In this document: in pieces, positions 35,738-43,631 of the stretch
Layout of the letters: each line of letters opens with the position of its first letter
Position numbering within the stretch: position 1 is the stretch's first letter
IMG/VR virus record: IMGVR_UViG_3300025889_000083
Location: 40,149 to 104,148 of that record
Strand: one strand, 5' to 3'
DNA from: a virus
DNA: 64,000 nt
Notes under the pieces: model-generated
The model's input: the letters and a program-made list of their open reading frames with translations, nothing else
Database searches by the model: none
Told to the model about the DNA's origin: nothing
Made by a program: the position numbers and the translations under genes

Positions 35738-36268
35738 CTAAAAATTGGTCACCTCCTCGTAATCCCAGTCAATCATTAGATGAACTCGGTCAGTTGTACC
35801 ATTATTCTGAGTTCCATGTAGCATGCCATGATTACATATTTCCCACATTTCTCCAACTTTCATATTTTGAGTTTCTTTTCCAACTCTAAAAATACAATCA
35901 TCATTTGTTATAATTGGAATATGTATTCTACTTGAATTACTAAAGAAGTCTAATTTATCTACATGCAGATCAATTTGTTTGCCTGCTGGTAATTTAGTCA
36001 ATACACAGGTAAATATTTTTCCTGCTCCCAGTTTCTCGTTAAGAATTGCTGAAAGCTTTTCTAACTCTGGTTTGAATAAATTATAACTAGGATGTTCTTT
36101 TCTTTCTTCTAGTTTTATATCCCAAATTAATGGAATTGTGTATGTATCTTGCATACCGAAACGTTTTTCTTGTCTCTCAGTATACTGGTGCCAGTCTAAA
36201 TAGCTTACCGCTCTTAGAAAGAAACTTATATCAAAGTCTCCCCAATATTTAAACGGTGCGCTAATCAT
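35738..36268 (-). CDS. Aspartyl/asparaginyl beta-hydroxylase-like oxygenase
   Basis: A 176-residue iron/2-oxoglutarate oxygenase. H102-x-D104 (IDLHVDK), H151 (MLHGTQNN) and R161 (TDRVHLMIDW) form the metal and cosubstrate sites. The SSRIHIPI strand and the GEMWEICNHG strand match the beta-hydroxylase cupin fold. The substrate may be a protein or peptide. It is one of five oxygenase-like genes in the window. Confidence 0.8.
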   Translation of the reverse strand: MISAPFKYWGDFDISFFLRAVSYLDWHQYTERQEKRFGMQDTYTIPLIWDIKLEERKEHPSYNLFKPELEKLSAILNEKLGAGKIFTCVLTKLPAGKQIDLHVDKLDFFSNSSRIHIPIITNDDCIFRVGKETQNMKVGEMWEICNHGMLHGTQNNGTTDRVHLMIDWDYEEVTNF

Positions 36269-36271
36269 TAC

Positions 36272-36331
36272 TTAATAAGAACGTTTTTTCTTGCCTTTCT
36301 TTTTCTTACCCATTGATGAGTGTTTTGGCAT
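36272..36331 (-). CDS. Tiny Lys-rich peptide
   Basis: A 19-residue frame MPKHSSMGKKKKGKKKRSY. It is preceded by a near-perfect GGAGG ribosome site, which is why I accept it. Similar tiny MPKH-K-rich peptides are common beside small basic genes of marine phages. The function is unknown. Confidence 0.5.
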   Translation of the reverse strand: MPKHSSMGKKKKGKKKRSY

Positions 36332-36346
36332 ATTCGTTTCCTCCTA

Positions 36347-36508
36347 CTAAGTCCAACGAGGCGGCTCGTCTGGACACTCTGCCCATCTTACTTTTGTTTT
36401 TAGGGGCATAAAGCAATTGCATATTTTGCAAGTCTTCCAGAACTTTCTGTAGTGTGGGCACTTTTGACAAATCGCTAGGCGTTTATCATGCGGTAATTTC
36501 TTCTTCAA
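36347..36508 (-). CDS. Zinc-ribbon-like small protein with TTG start
   Basis: A 53-residue protein with C14, C17, C27, C30, C32 and C45 (ICQKCPHY, TCKICNCFMPLK, AECPDE), a conserved small Cys-rich phage family. No ATG is in frame; TTG at 36508 follows GAGG by six bases, so this was chosen. It overlaps the 3' end of the methyltransferase gene by 23 bases. Confidence 0.65.
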   Translation of the reverse strand: MKKKLPHDKRLAICQKCPHYRKFWKTCKICNCFMPLKTKVRWAECPDEPPRWT

Positions 36509-36998
36509 ATTTTACCTCTAGTATTTTGTTTCCTTTCAACTGGTATAGTATATCTAACCACCATCTTCTATCTCTTTGAAGTGTGTGAAAGTTTGTGCCA
36601 TCTTTAAAATGTTTACGAGCAGGTTTAGTATCTATTCGAAAGAAAACTCCTTTTCTAGCATAACTAAAAATCTCTCGTATTGTTTGTATTGCAGTTGATG
36701 GATGAAGATGCTCCAATACATCTACTGCGATTACAATGTCAAATTTTCCTTTCGGTTTGACATTGTACTTATCGTACCCAGGATCATATAAATATACTTT
36801 TGTTCCCCAGTACTCGTGACATTGATGGTCCCTGTATTGCCATCCTTTGCCACATCCGTAATCTAGTAAAGTCTCCGCTGAAAGTAAGTCTACTAAGTGC
36901 TTAATCTCATCTTTGACTTTGAGTGTAGCGTTTCCGCCCATGCAACCTCTCTCGCTATGGGCGACTCTGTACGCTTCCAGAAGTTCTTCTGGTGTCAT
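36486..36998 (-). CDS. SAM-dependent methyltransferase
   Basis: A 170-residue class I methyltransferase. Motif I is LLDYGCGKG (44-52), acidic motif II follows at VYLYDPG, and IVIAVDVLEHLHP (about 89-101) is motif IV. A small domain at the C-terminus (HTLQRDRRWW) is typical of phage members. The substrate is unknown. It overlaps the upstream gene through an ATGA-type junction. Confidence 0.8.
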   Translation of the reverse strand: MTPEELLEAYRVAHSERGCMGGNATLKVKDEIKHLVDLLSAETLLDYGCGKGWQYRDHQCHEYWGTKVYLYDPGYDKYNVKPKGKFDIVIAVDVLEHLHPSTAIQTIREIFSYARKGVFFRIDTKPARKHFKDGTNFHTLQRDRRWWLDILYQLKGNKILEVKFEEEITA

Positions 36999-37177
36999 CT
37001 TAAACTACTAGGTAGTTTAGATCTATGTTTTCTTTGAAGGTTTTTCTTACGAGCAAGTAATAATTTCTCTCTTGGAGAAATTTCTTTGCTTTCTTCGTGT
37101 CCTTCACCTTCGACAACTTCGCCGACTTGAACTTTGCTTGCGGCAGCTTTTAAAGCTTCTTCTATCTTATTTGCCAC
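36995..37177 (-). CDS. Small charged protein
   Basis: A 60-residue protein from GTG 37177 (VANKIEEALKAAASKV); a longer start at 37225 would overlap the upstream gene by 58 bases. It has an acidic middle and a basic C-terminus (RKKNLQRKHRSKLP). No family recognised. Confidence 0.5.
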   Translation of the reverse strand: MANKIEEALKAAASKVQVGEVVEGEGHEESKEISPREKLLLARKKNLQRKHRSKLPSSLR

Positions 37178-37352
37178 TAAATTCTTTCGCCTCTTTTTCA
37201 GTTGTAAATATCTCATGACCACCATTCCATTTGACGTGCCAGAGACCTCTTTTTAAGTATAGTTCGTAACCATCTTTGATTACCCATACTGGTTTTACTG
37301 CTTTAGTTTTTGGGCTTGCAGTAATTTCTTTTTTCTCGTACTCTAATTCCAT
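37167..37352 (-). CDS. Small protein of unknown function
   Basis: A 61-residue protein with VWVIKDGYELYLKRGLWHVKW and a FTTEKEAKEF C-terminus, a compact beta-hairpin plus helix pattern. No motif for a known family. It lies between the membrane protein and the small charged protein genes. Confidence 0.55.
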   Translation of the reverse strand: MELEYEKKEITASPKTKAVKPVWVIKDGYELYLKRGLWHVKWNGGHEIFTTEKEAKEFSGK

Positions 37353-37354
37353 AA

Positions 37355-37549
37355 TTACCCTATTGTTATAATTGTCCAGACAGCAAGAGCGCCTGCACTA
37401 ATGATACCACCAGCTGCAGCAATAAGAATATTTTGAATCTTATTTATTTCTGCATCTATATCGTCAAAACGATTAAAAGCCGTGTGCCATCTTTCGGCAC
37501 AGACTGCTTCATGCTTCTCTAAATCTGATGCTACTTTTTCAACGCTCAT
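37355..37549 (-). CDS. Coiled-coil protein with C-terminal membrane helix
   Basis: The start at ATG 37549 (64 residues) was chosen because of the GGGA ribosome site and the promoter at 37586-37614. A helical N-terminal part (VASDLEKHEAVCAERWH, DAEINKIQ) leads into one membrane segment (ILIAAAGGIISAGALAVWTI). This is the layout of XhlA-like membrane-associated proteins. Two other small membrane/coiled-coil genes lie in the curli operon. Confidence 0.6.
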   Translation of the reverse strand: MSVEKVASDLEKHEAVCAERWHTAFNRFDDIDAEINKIQNILIAAAGGIISAGALAVWTIITIG

Positions 37550-37585
37550 TTCTGTTTCCCTGAACTTTTGTATAAATACTATCAA

Positions 37586-37614
37586 ATTATATCAAAAATG
37601 AACTTCAAAGTCAA
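37586..37614 (-). promoter_or_regulatory. Sigma-70-like promoter downstream of the cyclase gene
   Basis: On the minus strand, TTGACT (37614-37609), 17-base spacer, TATAAT (37591-37586). It starts four bases after the cyclase stop codon, so it separates transcription of the small-gene run and packaging genes from the curli operon. Confidence 0.82.
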
Positions 37615-37617
37615 GTA

Positions 37618-39396
37618 TTATTTTCGGATGGTATAGATTTTGATGGGTTCTGTTTTGCCTTTAACAATAACCTCGTCTAAATATTCGTAATCGTAACCAT
37701 CCACTAAACTATACTCAGAGATAATGACTCCGACATCATATTCTTTGCATAAACTTTCTAGACGAGCAGCCAAATTAACGGCGTCCCCAAGGACAGAATA
37801 ATCAAAGCGAGAGGAAGAACCGAAGTTGCCCACCACGCAAGTCCCTGTGTTGATTCCTCCACCTGTGTTAATTTGATCAAGTCCTTCTTGCTCAAGTTGT
37901 TCATTTAACTCCTTTAGAGATTGTTTCATCTCAATAACTGCTTTTGTTGCGTTTTCTACTTGGTTATCATCATCGAGAGGTGCACCCCAAAACGCCATGA
38001 TGCAGTCTCCCATGTATTTGTCTATTGTTCCGCCATGCTTCATAATGATCTTAGTCTGATTGTCTAAAAATCGATTTATGAGAGTAGTAAGTCCTTGCGG
38101 ATTCTTCTGGTATTTTTCAGAGATCGGTGTAAATCCCCTGATATCGCTGAAAAGAAAAGTTAGTTGTTTCGTGACGCCACCCAATTGCAGTAATGATGGG
38201 TCTTCCTGTAATTTTTTCACCAACTCGGGACTCACATACGTCCCAAACTGTCGTTTAATCTGTTGTTTCTGTAAATATGTAGTAAAGAAACTACGGAAAC
38301 TTTCAATCGCCCAGAATAAAAACCAGATCAAAATAAGACCACTTGTGGACAATAAATAAGATGATTCTAAGGCATAAAACATTCCATAGATGGAACCTGC
38401 AATAAGTGTTACTAGGACAGGAATACTAAAATAAATACTACTAACAGCAAACCCCAAAATAAGTAGTCCAATAATTCCTGCCACGATTGTTGCACCGCCA
38501 CTCCAAGTAGGCGTAGAAAGTGCTGTGCCTTGTATAAGATTGTGTAAAGTGTTTGCTTGTATTTCATGTGGATATTTAGGTCCTGCGGGAGTTGGTACTG
38601 GATTATTAACTCCTTCTGCGGTTACTCCAAAGATAACGAATGGTGCAGCTATTGGATTTGCCAAAAACTCTGCTGCAGACTGGCGATAGAACTTAGTGTT
38701 CCAATCCAAAAAGATGCGACCATTCGCATCTGTAATCATATTTGGATAGTTGGGTACTCTAACCCAAGATATGCCTTCTTGTGTTGTTTTTAACTGGTAC
38801 GAAGGATCTCCTACGGCGACTCTTAAGAGTTCCAGAGCGAAACTCGGATACAGTTTTGACTGCACGTTTACTACGAGAGGCATACGCCGTGTTACTCCGT
38901 CTATCTCTGGTGATGCTGTTACTAGCCCGAGACCTGCCGCGTTTGCCGCTAGATTTGACTCGGTACGTAAAATTCCTGGGAATTGATATAGCCATGGTGT
39001 TGGGTCTTCTCCTAATTGAGCTGTTCCCACATGTAGAGAAAGCTCCTCTGACTGTGTAGAAGCTGCTGAGGCTATAACCGTTGGGGTCTGCATCATATTA
39101 GTTGCAAGTACATAGTCATTTCTGAAATCTCGAATATCGGGATCTGGCATAAGAACGCTGATCCCAGCAACATTTGATCTAGCAACTAGATCTGCATAAA
39201 GTGTTCTTGGAAGTGGGTAACCACCATAAGCTTCTACTATTTCTTCATCTAAGTCTACGATCAGTATATTTTCGTTTTGGACAGGATCTCTTGACATTAC
39301 AAGATAGTCCCAAGTTTTGAGTTCTAATAATTTGAATGGAAGTGGATTCCATATAAAGAGTGCTCCAAGAGCAAGTGCGATTCCGAATCTTACCAT
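37618..39396 (-). CDS. CHASE2-domain adenylate cyclase
   Basis: A 592-residue membrane enzyme. An N-terminal signal-anchor precedes a periplasmic CHASE2 sensor (about residues 25-295, ending GPKYPHEIQANTLHNL). Three membrane helices lie at about 300-366, then the usual linker (QFGTYVSPELVKKL). The class III cyclase domain has metal ligands D418 (LFSDIRGFT) and D464 (DKYMGDCIMAFWG), plus K460 and YSVLGDAVNLAARLE, which favour ATP as substrate. Product: cAMP. It is the last gene of the operon with FecR and curli-like genes. Such a sensor cyclase is very unusual in a virus. Confidence 0.92.
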   Translation of the reverse strand: MVRFGIALALGALFIWNPLPFKLLELKTWDYLVMSRDPVQNENILIVDLDEEIVEAYGGYPLPRTLYADLVARSNVAGISVLMPDPDIRDFRNDYVLATNMMQTPTVIASAASTQSEELSLHVGTAQLGEDPTPWLYQFPGILRTESNLAANAAGLGLVTASPEIDGVTRRMPLVVNVQSKLYPSFALELLRVAVGDPSYQLKTTQEGISWVRVPNYPNMITDANGRIFLDWNTKFYRQSAAEFLANPIAAPFVIFGVTAEGVNNPVPTPAGPKYPHEIQANTLHNLIQGTALSTPTWSGGATIVAGIIGLLILGFAVSSIYFSIPVLVTLIAGSIYGMFYALESSYLLSTSGLILIWFLFWAIESFRSFFTTYLQKQQIKRQFGTYVSPELVKKLQEDPSLLQLGGVTKQLTFLFSDIRGFTPISEKYQKNPQGLTTLINRFLDNQTKIIMKHGGTIDKYMGDCIMAFWGAPLDDDNQVENATKAVIEMKQSLKELNEQLEQEGLDQINTGGGINTGTCVVGNFGSSSRFDYSVLGDAVNLAARLESLCKEYDVGVIISEYSLVDGYDYEYLDEVIVKGKTEPIKIYTIRK

Positions 39397-39755
39397 GATA
39401 TATTAAAATGTACTCCCATGCTTTCGTGATTTATTACCACGCCCCACTGAACTATATTTGCTGCAATCAGTCCGTATTTTCGATTGTCTCTACTATCATT
39501 AAATTTGTAGAGTACATATGATCCTAATATTTTTTGTGCGAGTATTCGGTCTGGATGTGGACGATTTGAAAATAATGGATTACTTTCCATATATTTTCCA
39601 TTTTTGAAAGCATCTTTTGATTGTTCGTAGTCTATCCAGCTTCCTATATTGTAAGCATAGTATAAGTTTCGTTCTGTTTGTGTCCAATCATTCAGACTGC
39701 CGTAAGATAATAGAGGAACCGCCGCTATTAACCACAATATTAATGTCTTTGCCAT
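39390..39755 (-). CDS. Secreted protein of unknown function
   Basis: The start at ATG 39755 was chosen (121 residues) because it begins a clean signal peptide (MAKTLILWLIAAVPLLSYG). The mature part has Trp/Tyr-rich segments (NLYYAYNIGSWIDYEQS, NPLFSNRPHPDRI). It sits between the FecR-domain gene and the cyclase gene and overlaps both, so it should act with them in the periplasm or membrane. No family recognised. Confidence 0.65.
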   Translation of the reverse strand: MAKTLILWLIAAVPLLSYGSLNDWTQTERNLYYAYNIGSWIDYEQSKDAFKNGKYMESNPLFSNRPHPDRILAQKILGSYVLYKFNDSRDNRKYGLIAANIVQWGVVINHESMGVHFNISW

Positions 39756-40767
39756 CTTGTGATAATATGATATTATATCCTTGAGAGGCATCTAAGTTTA
39801 CATAAATTGTATCACTTATACTTCTCGTCATTTTTAGTCTTCCAGAGTCTACTAAAGTAATTATTTGAGTCTCTGCATCTTGTCCTATTTCTGTTCCTGT
39901 AATTTGTAATGAGCCATCAGAGTCAAGTTCTTTTCCTCCTTCTTTTAGCTCGTCTACTGCTTCAATGATATCTAGTAAGTCTTCGAGAAAGTTTACATCT
40001 AATAAATCTACATCTATCTCACTAAACTCTAAGTCTTCTTCAAAGAAGTCTTCTGCAAGTAGATCTACCTCTAAATCATTAAAGTCTAAAAAATCTGCTC
40101 GGGCTGTCTTTTCTTCTTCAACAAGTTCTTCCTCTTTTGGAGGACTTACAATTAACATATTGTCAATCGCATCTAAAGTTAAGTCTAATATTACATTGCT
40201 ACTGGGAGCTTTCTCCCACATGCTTGCGACTGTGCTTTCAAATGGTTTATTGAGTACAGTAGTTCCTGCCGCCGTTGCTACCGTGATTTCACCGCTAGAT
40301 ATACCATTGACATCAGGAAGAAGAATAACCAGACTACGCCCCAACTCATCAACAGTAACAGTGAAGTCAGTTCCACGAATACCGATTTGAGCAGTTGGAG
40401 TGGATATACTAATATTCTCCTTATTAATCGCACCTATTTTCCCTGTGATAAATCGTGCAGTTCCTGAAGCAAATTGTAAGCCAATTTTTGACTTGCTTGG
40501 ATTTGGGTCAAAGACCACTTCATCAAGTATAAGCTTACTATGCTCAGTGAGACGCACAACACTATCGTCACTAAAAGTAATACCGAGGCGAGTATTAGCA
40601 GTTCGAACGTCATCATAACTATTTACTCCTATATTAACAGAAACGGGCAATTGCTCGCCCGTTCTATTTATTTCTGCATGATTACCGTTTAATTCAGTTA
40701 CGCTACCAATACCATCAGCATGAAGTGACAGTACCAGCATCATTTTGATAAATACAAATATTCGCAT
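39688..40767 (-). CDS. FecR-domain periplasmic protein
   Basis: ATG 40767 gives a 359-residue protein with a short signal peptide (MRIFVFIKMMLVLSLHA). A FecR domain follows at about 25-150: VSVNIGVNSYDDVRT, DDSVVRLTEHSKLIL and TPTAQIGIRGTDFTV are hallmarks. Residues about 215-275 are very acidic (DFLDFNDLEVDLLAEDFF), a possible disordered or ligand-binding region. FecR domains usually sense or scaffold in the periplasm. It overlaps the curlin-like gene by 53 bases. Confidence 0.85.
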   Translation of the reverse strand: MRIFVFIKMMLVLSLHADGIGSVTELNGNHAEINRTGEQLPVSVNIGVNSYDDVRTANTRLGITFSDDSVVRLTEHSKLILDEVVFDPNPSKSKIGLQFASGTARFITGKIGAINKENISISTPTAQIGIRGTDFTVTVDELGRSLVILLPDVNGISSGEITVATAAGTTVLNKPFESTVASMWEKAPSSNVILDLTLDAIDNMLIVSPPKEEELVEEEKTARADFLDFNDLEVDLLAEDFFEEDLEFSEIDVDLLDVNFLEDLLDIIEAVDELKEGGKELDSDGSLQITGTEIGQDAETQIITLVDSGRLKMTRSISDTIYVNLDASQGYNIILSQDGKDINIVVNSGGSSIILRQSE

Positions 40768-41452
40768 TTGATCCACTTGTTCCGCTAGTCGTTGAATTAA
40801 TATTCAAGTAATCCTTTGCCAGTGTAGATTGCTGGTCTATAATAAAGTTTGTATAATCACCTGTATGATCTAGATAAAACTCATGTCCTGCATAGTTATC
40901 TGCATCGTAGTCCAGAGTATTATAATCTCCAGTTATGTCAATATCAAAGATTGCATTATCTACATCTATATTTGAAGTGATTGTATTATAATCACCGCTT
41001 ATAACAGCATCGTAGTCAACACCAGTTGCTGCTGCAGCTGTTGCTATTCTTACTGTCATGTCATTTCCACTTCCAGTAATATCTACATCTATGTTAAGAT
41101 TATCGCCGCCATAAGTTCCAGTTGCATCTACATCAATATCAAAGATATTGCTATCTCCTGTAAATGTAAAGTTTCCTGCAACTGTATCAGCTACGATATC
41201 TCCTATAAAATCGTTGCCATCTCCAATCTGATTTATATCAATCGTTTGACTGTTTCCTGTCAAATTAAATGTGCTAATTGGATCATTTCCACTTGCTGTT
41301 TCGTTTCCTTTTACTTGGTTTCCACTTCCAATCTGGTCTATCTCTATTTGAGCATTACTCCCAGATTGTGTTATGTAGATTTCATTATCCGCTGCATATG
41401 CACTTATAGTAAAAAGTACTATTAAACTAAGATTTACCCCCACTAGTTTCAT
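40715..41452 (-). CDS. Curlin-repeat (CsgA/CsgB-like) secreted protein
   Basis: A 245-residue protein with a signal peptide (LIVLFTISAYA, cleavage after residue 20). The mature start YITQSGSNAQIEIDQIGSGN fits the curlin pattern Q-x-G-x-x-N with alternating hydrophobics, followed by further NINQIGDGND and GDYNTI/TGDYNTLDY units. These Asp/Asn/Gly-rich repeats predict a beta-solenoid amyloid-like fold. It follows the CsgG gene, so it is the likely secretion substrate. The repeats are more degenerate than in E. coli CsgA. Confidence 0.82.
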   Translation of the reverse strand: MKLVGVNLSLIVLFTISAYAADNEIYITQSGSNAQIEIDQIGSGNQVKGNETASGNDPISTFNLTGNSQTIDINQIGDGNDFIGDIVADTVAGNFTFTGDSNIFDIDVDATGTYGGDNLNIDVDITGSGNDMTVRIATAAAATGVDYDAVISGDYNTITSNIDVDNAIFDIDITGDYNTLDYDADNYAGHEFYLDHTGDYTNFIIDQQSTLAKDYLNINSTTSGTSGSNANICIYQNDAGTVTSC

Positions 41453-42293
41453 TTTGCTCTCCCAAGCTGGCTACTGACCAGTAGCCTCTTCTATTTCCTT
41501 CTAAAATAGTTTCATATACTCCTGTCTCAATTGCTTTCTGAAGTGCAATAGTAACGCTTTCGTTCTTTGTCACTCCATTCTCAACTTCGACAAGTTCTGT
41601 TCCCATCTCAATAAATCGAAAAACATCTTGATTTACTGCGACACTGAGAATCGTTTTTGTTATAAGCACTTCCATGAGAATCTCTCCAGTGCTTACACTT
41701 ACTGTTCTTAATGATACCGTCACGGTATCTTCTCGATATTGCTTACTTGCTCCAATACCTAAATATCTTGCTCCTGTTCCTCCTGACTTTAAATTGGTAT
41801 CATAACCAATTACGCCACCTTCCATAATAAGTCCTGCGAAAAGCAGGGGAAGCATGTCTTCGGATTCTCGTAGCGAATCTCGTGTGGAGCGAATGAGCTG
41901 TCTCTCTTTTGTAAGATGATCGAGTCCAACTCGTTCAACAACTCGAAAGAAACTTCCTTGCCCTGCATGCTTGAGTGCTCGTACGAGTAAAGCGTCAGGT
42001 GACATGGTGACTGCAGTGCTGAACAACGCGAACTGGCTATTACTTTTTCGTTGTCCTGTGAGGTCACTAAAGCTATATACAGCAACAGTTGGGATATTAT
42101 TAGAAGTCCGAGTAATATTCCACAGATTTTCATTTGTAATCTGTCGGACTTCAGCAATCTCCATTTTACTAAAATAACCTGTGTTATTTTCGAGAAGACT
42201 CTTAACATCATATCCCCCAAAACAACTACTAAGGCATAAAGTCGCCAAAGGAACCAATCGGAATTGTAATCTCTGTAACTTGTCCATCTGCAT
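41427..42293 (-). CDS. csgG: CsgG-like outer-membrane secretion lipoprotein
   Basis: A 288-residue protein with a lipobox LSSC (lipidated C24) after a signal sequence. The core is textbook CsgG: VAVYSFSDLTGQRKSN, ALFSTAVTMSPDALLVRALK, then VVERVGLDHLTKERQLIRST. CsgG forms a nonameric outer-membrane pore for curlin subunits. The length matches E. coli CsgG (277). Neighbours are CsgF-like upstream and a curlin-like gene downstream; there is no CsgE in view. The gene overlaps both. Confidence 0.93.
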   Translation of the reverse strand: MQMDKLQRLQFRLVPLATLCLSSCFGGYDVKSLLENNTGYFSKMEIAEVRQITNENLWNITRTSNNIPTVAVYSFSDLTGQRKSNSQFALFSTAVTMSPDALLVRALKHAGQGSFFRVVERVGLDHLTKERQLIRSTRDSLRESEDMLPLLFAGLIMEGGVIGYDTNLKSGGTGARYLGIGASKQYREDTVTVSLRTVSVSTGEILMEVLITKTILSVAVNQDVFRFIEMGTELVEVENGVTKNESVTIALQKAIETGVYETILEGNRRGYWSVASLGEQNETSGGKS

Positions 42294-42732
42294 CTGTAAT
42301 TCTTAGAGTAATTGTTGTACCATCACTGGAATACTCAATTGTGTTTCCTTCAATAACAACTGTACCGTAGGCTTCAAGTCCTTGTCCGTTAGATCCAAAG
42401 AGTTGATCGACGAGATCTCGTGATAACTGAGAATAAACTCTACTCTCGAAGTTCTTGAGAAATCGTGCGAGAGTTGATGACTCTGCGTCTCGTTTTGCTT
42501 GTTCAATTGCTGCTTCTAAATCGTCTTTAATTTTATTTTTTCGAGTGTTTTCTTGATTTTCGATTGTCAAGTAATGTGCCGATGTTCCGATCCCAGAGAA
42601 ACTGGGATTGTTGAACTTGTGCACCATTTCGTCGGTATAACCTTTCACCGCAAAAAATATTGCTCCACCAATACATACTAAACCAATCGTAATACTAAGG
42701 AATCTTTTTCGTAGCGGAGTCTTTCTTCTCAT
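42229..42732 (-). CDS. csgF: CsgF-like curli assembly factor
   Basis: A 167-residue protein. A signal-anchor (ITIGLVCIGGAIFFAVKG) leads to the CsgF N-terminal motif HKFNNPSFSGIGTSAHYL, which in E. coli (FRNPNFGG) inserts into the CsgG pore. A helical linker (residues about 62-105) and a beta domain (YGTVVIEGNTIEYSSDG, TITLRITDADGQ) follow the CsgF layout. It overlaps the CsgG gene by 65 bases. Confidence 0.87.
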   Translation of the reverse strand: MRRKTPLRKRFLSITIGLVCIGGAIFFAVKGYTDEMVHKFNNPSFSGIGTSAHYLTIENQENTRKNKIKDDLEAAIEQAKRDAESSTLARFLKNFESRVYSQLSRDLVDQLFGSNGQGLEAYGTVVIEGNTIEYSSDGTTITLRITDADGQVTEITIPIGSFGDFMP

Positions 42733-42961
42733 TTTCTTTCATCTGTAGAATTGTATCTACCTTTTGCTGTAGTCTTATTAGATCATTGTCGAGCATACGA
42801 ACTTGGTCGATTAACTTAATAAGTGCAAAGTGCATTTCTTCAACAGCAGGTTCCACCACATCATTAAGGTTTGTCCACATATAGTAAACAAAATAACCAA
42901 GTCCAACCATCGCAATGATTGGAAAACCAAAGTCTTGTATCAGTTGTCCTATGTCTTCCAT
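42695..42961 (-). CDS. Small membrane protein with coiled coil
   Basis: An 88-residue protein. One membrane segment near the N-terminus (FPIIAMVGLGYFVYYMWTNL), then a heptad region (LIDQVRMLDNDLIRLQQKV). It resembles the 43335-43631 product in layout and sequence (both carry an N-D-x-I-R-L motif), so the two are paralogues. Holin/BhlA-like families have this topology. It lies between iscU and csgF. Confidence 0.6.
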   Translation of the reverse strand: MEDIGQLIQDFGFPIIAMVGLGYFVYYMWTNLNDVVEPAVEEMHFALIKLIDQVRMLDNDLIRLQQKVDTILQMKENEKKDSATKKIP

Positions 42962-43335
42962 GAAGCTAGTGCCTTTTTGATACTTTCTTCTGCTAAGACT
43001 GAGCAGTGTAATTTTATACTTGGAAGTTCAAGAGCAGCAGCTATATCTCTATCTTTTATCTTAAGAGCCTCTTCTACTGTCTTTCCAACAAGCATGTCTA
43101 CAAAAAGACTGCTTGAAGCGATTGCACTTCCACAACCATATGTTTTAAACTTTACATCTTGTATTATGTTATCTTCAATCTTAAGTTGAAGTTTCATTAC
43201 GTCTCCACAAGCTGGAGCTCCTACCATTCCAGTAGCAACTCTCGGATCGCTGGGATCAAATCTACCAACGGAAAATTTTTCGGGATTACTAAGTACTCCT
43301 TCAAATCTTTCTACTACTTGTCTGCTATATGCCAT
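42949..43335 (-). CDS. iscU: IscU-like iron-sulfur cluster scaffold
   Basis: A 128-residue protein matching IscU over its full length. C43, D45 (GAPACGDVMKLQ), C68 (FKTYGCGSAIASSS), H110 and C111 (IKLHCSVLAEE) are all present, as is an LPSIK version of the LPPVK chaperone-binding motif (104-108). It should build [2Fe-2S] clusters from host IscS sulfur. It overlaps both neighbours. It is clearly of bacterial IscU type and could come from a host lineage with an Isc system. Confidence 0.93.
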   Translation of the reverse strand: MAYSRQVVERFEGVLSNPEKFSVGRFDPSDPRVATGMVGAPACGDVMKLQLKIEDNIIQDVKFKTYGCGSAIASSSLFVDMLVGKTVEEALKIKDRDIAAALELPSIKLHCSVLAEESIKKALASWKT

Positions 43336-43631
43336 TAATCTCTTCTCACGTCTAAAGTGCCAGCTTCAATAAAATTCTCTGCTCTGGCAATTCTATTTAG
43401 ATCTGGCACAAGTCCAAGAGCAGCACTTACAGTTGTGTCTAATCTTATCATGTCATTATTGATTGTTTTGACACGAGTAGTAAGTGAAGTACAAAACATT
43501 TTAAGAGTTCCAATACTAGAAGCAACTCCTTCCATCTTCTGTTTCATAACAAGAAAGATGAAGTATCCCATAACAAGTGCGCCTGCTATCGGTGCTCCAA
43601 CTTCTGCTATAAGATTAAGTACTTCTTCCAT
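43335..43631 (-). CDS. Small membrane protein with coiled coil, paralogue
   Basis: A 98-residue protein with one N-terminal membrane segment (APIAGALVMGYFIFLVM) followed by a helical stretch (NNDMIRLDTTVSAALG). It matches the layout of the 42695-42961 product. It sits between iscA and iscU. Membrane anchor or holin-like role is conceivable but unproven. Confidence 0.6.
   Translation of the reverse strand: MEEVLNLIAEVGAPIAGALVMGYFIFLVMKQKMEGVASSIGTLKMFCTSLTTRVKTINNDMIRLDTTVSAALGLVPDLNRIARAENFIEAGTLDVRRD

Noticed and set aside
38060-38995. Frames opposite to the cyclase gene
   Set aside because: The cyclase reading is unambiguous with complete catalytic motifs; the opposite frames lack signals.
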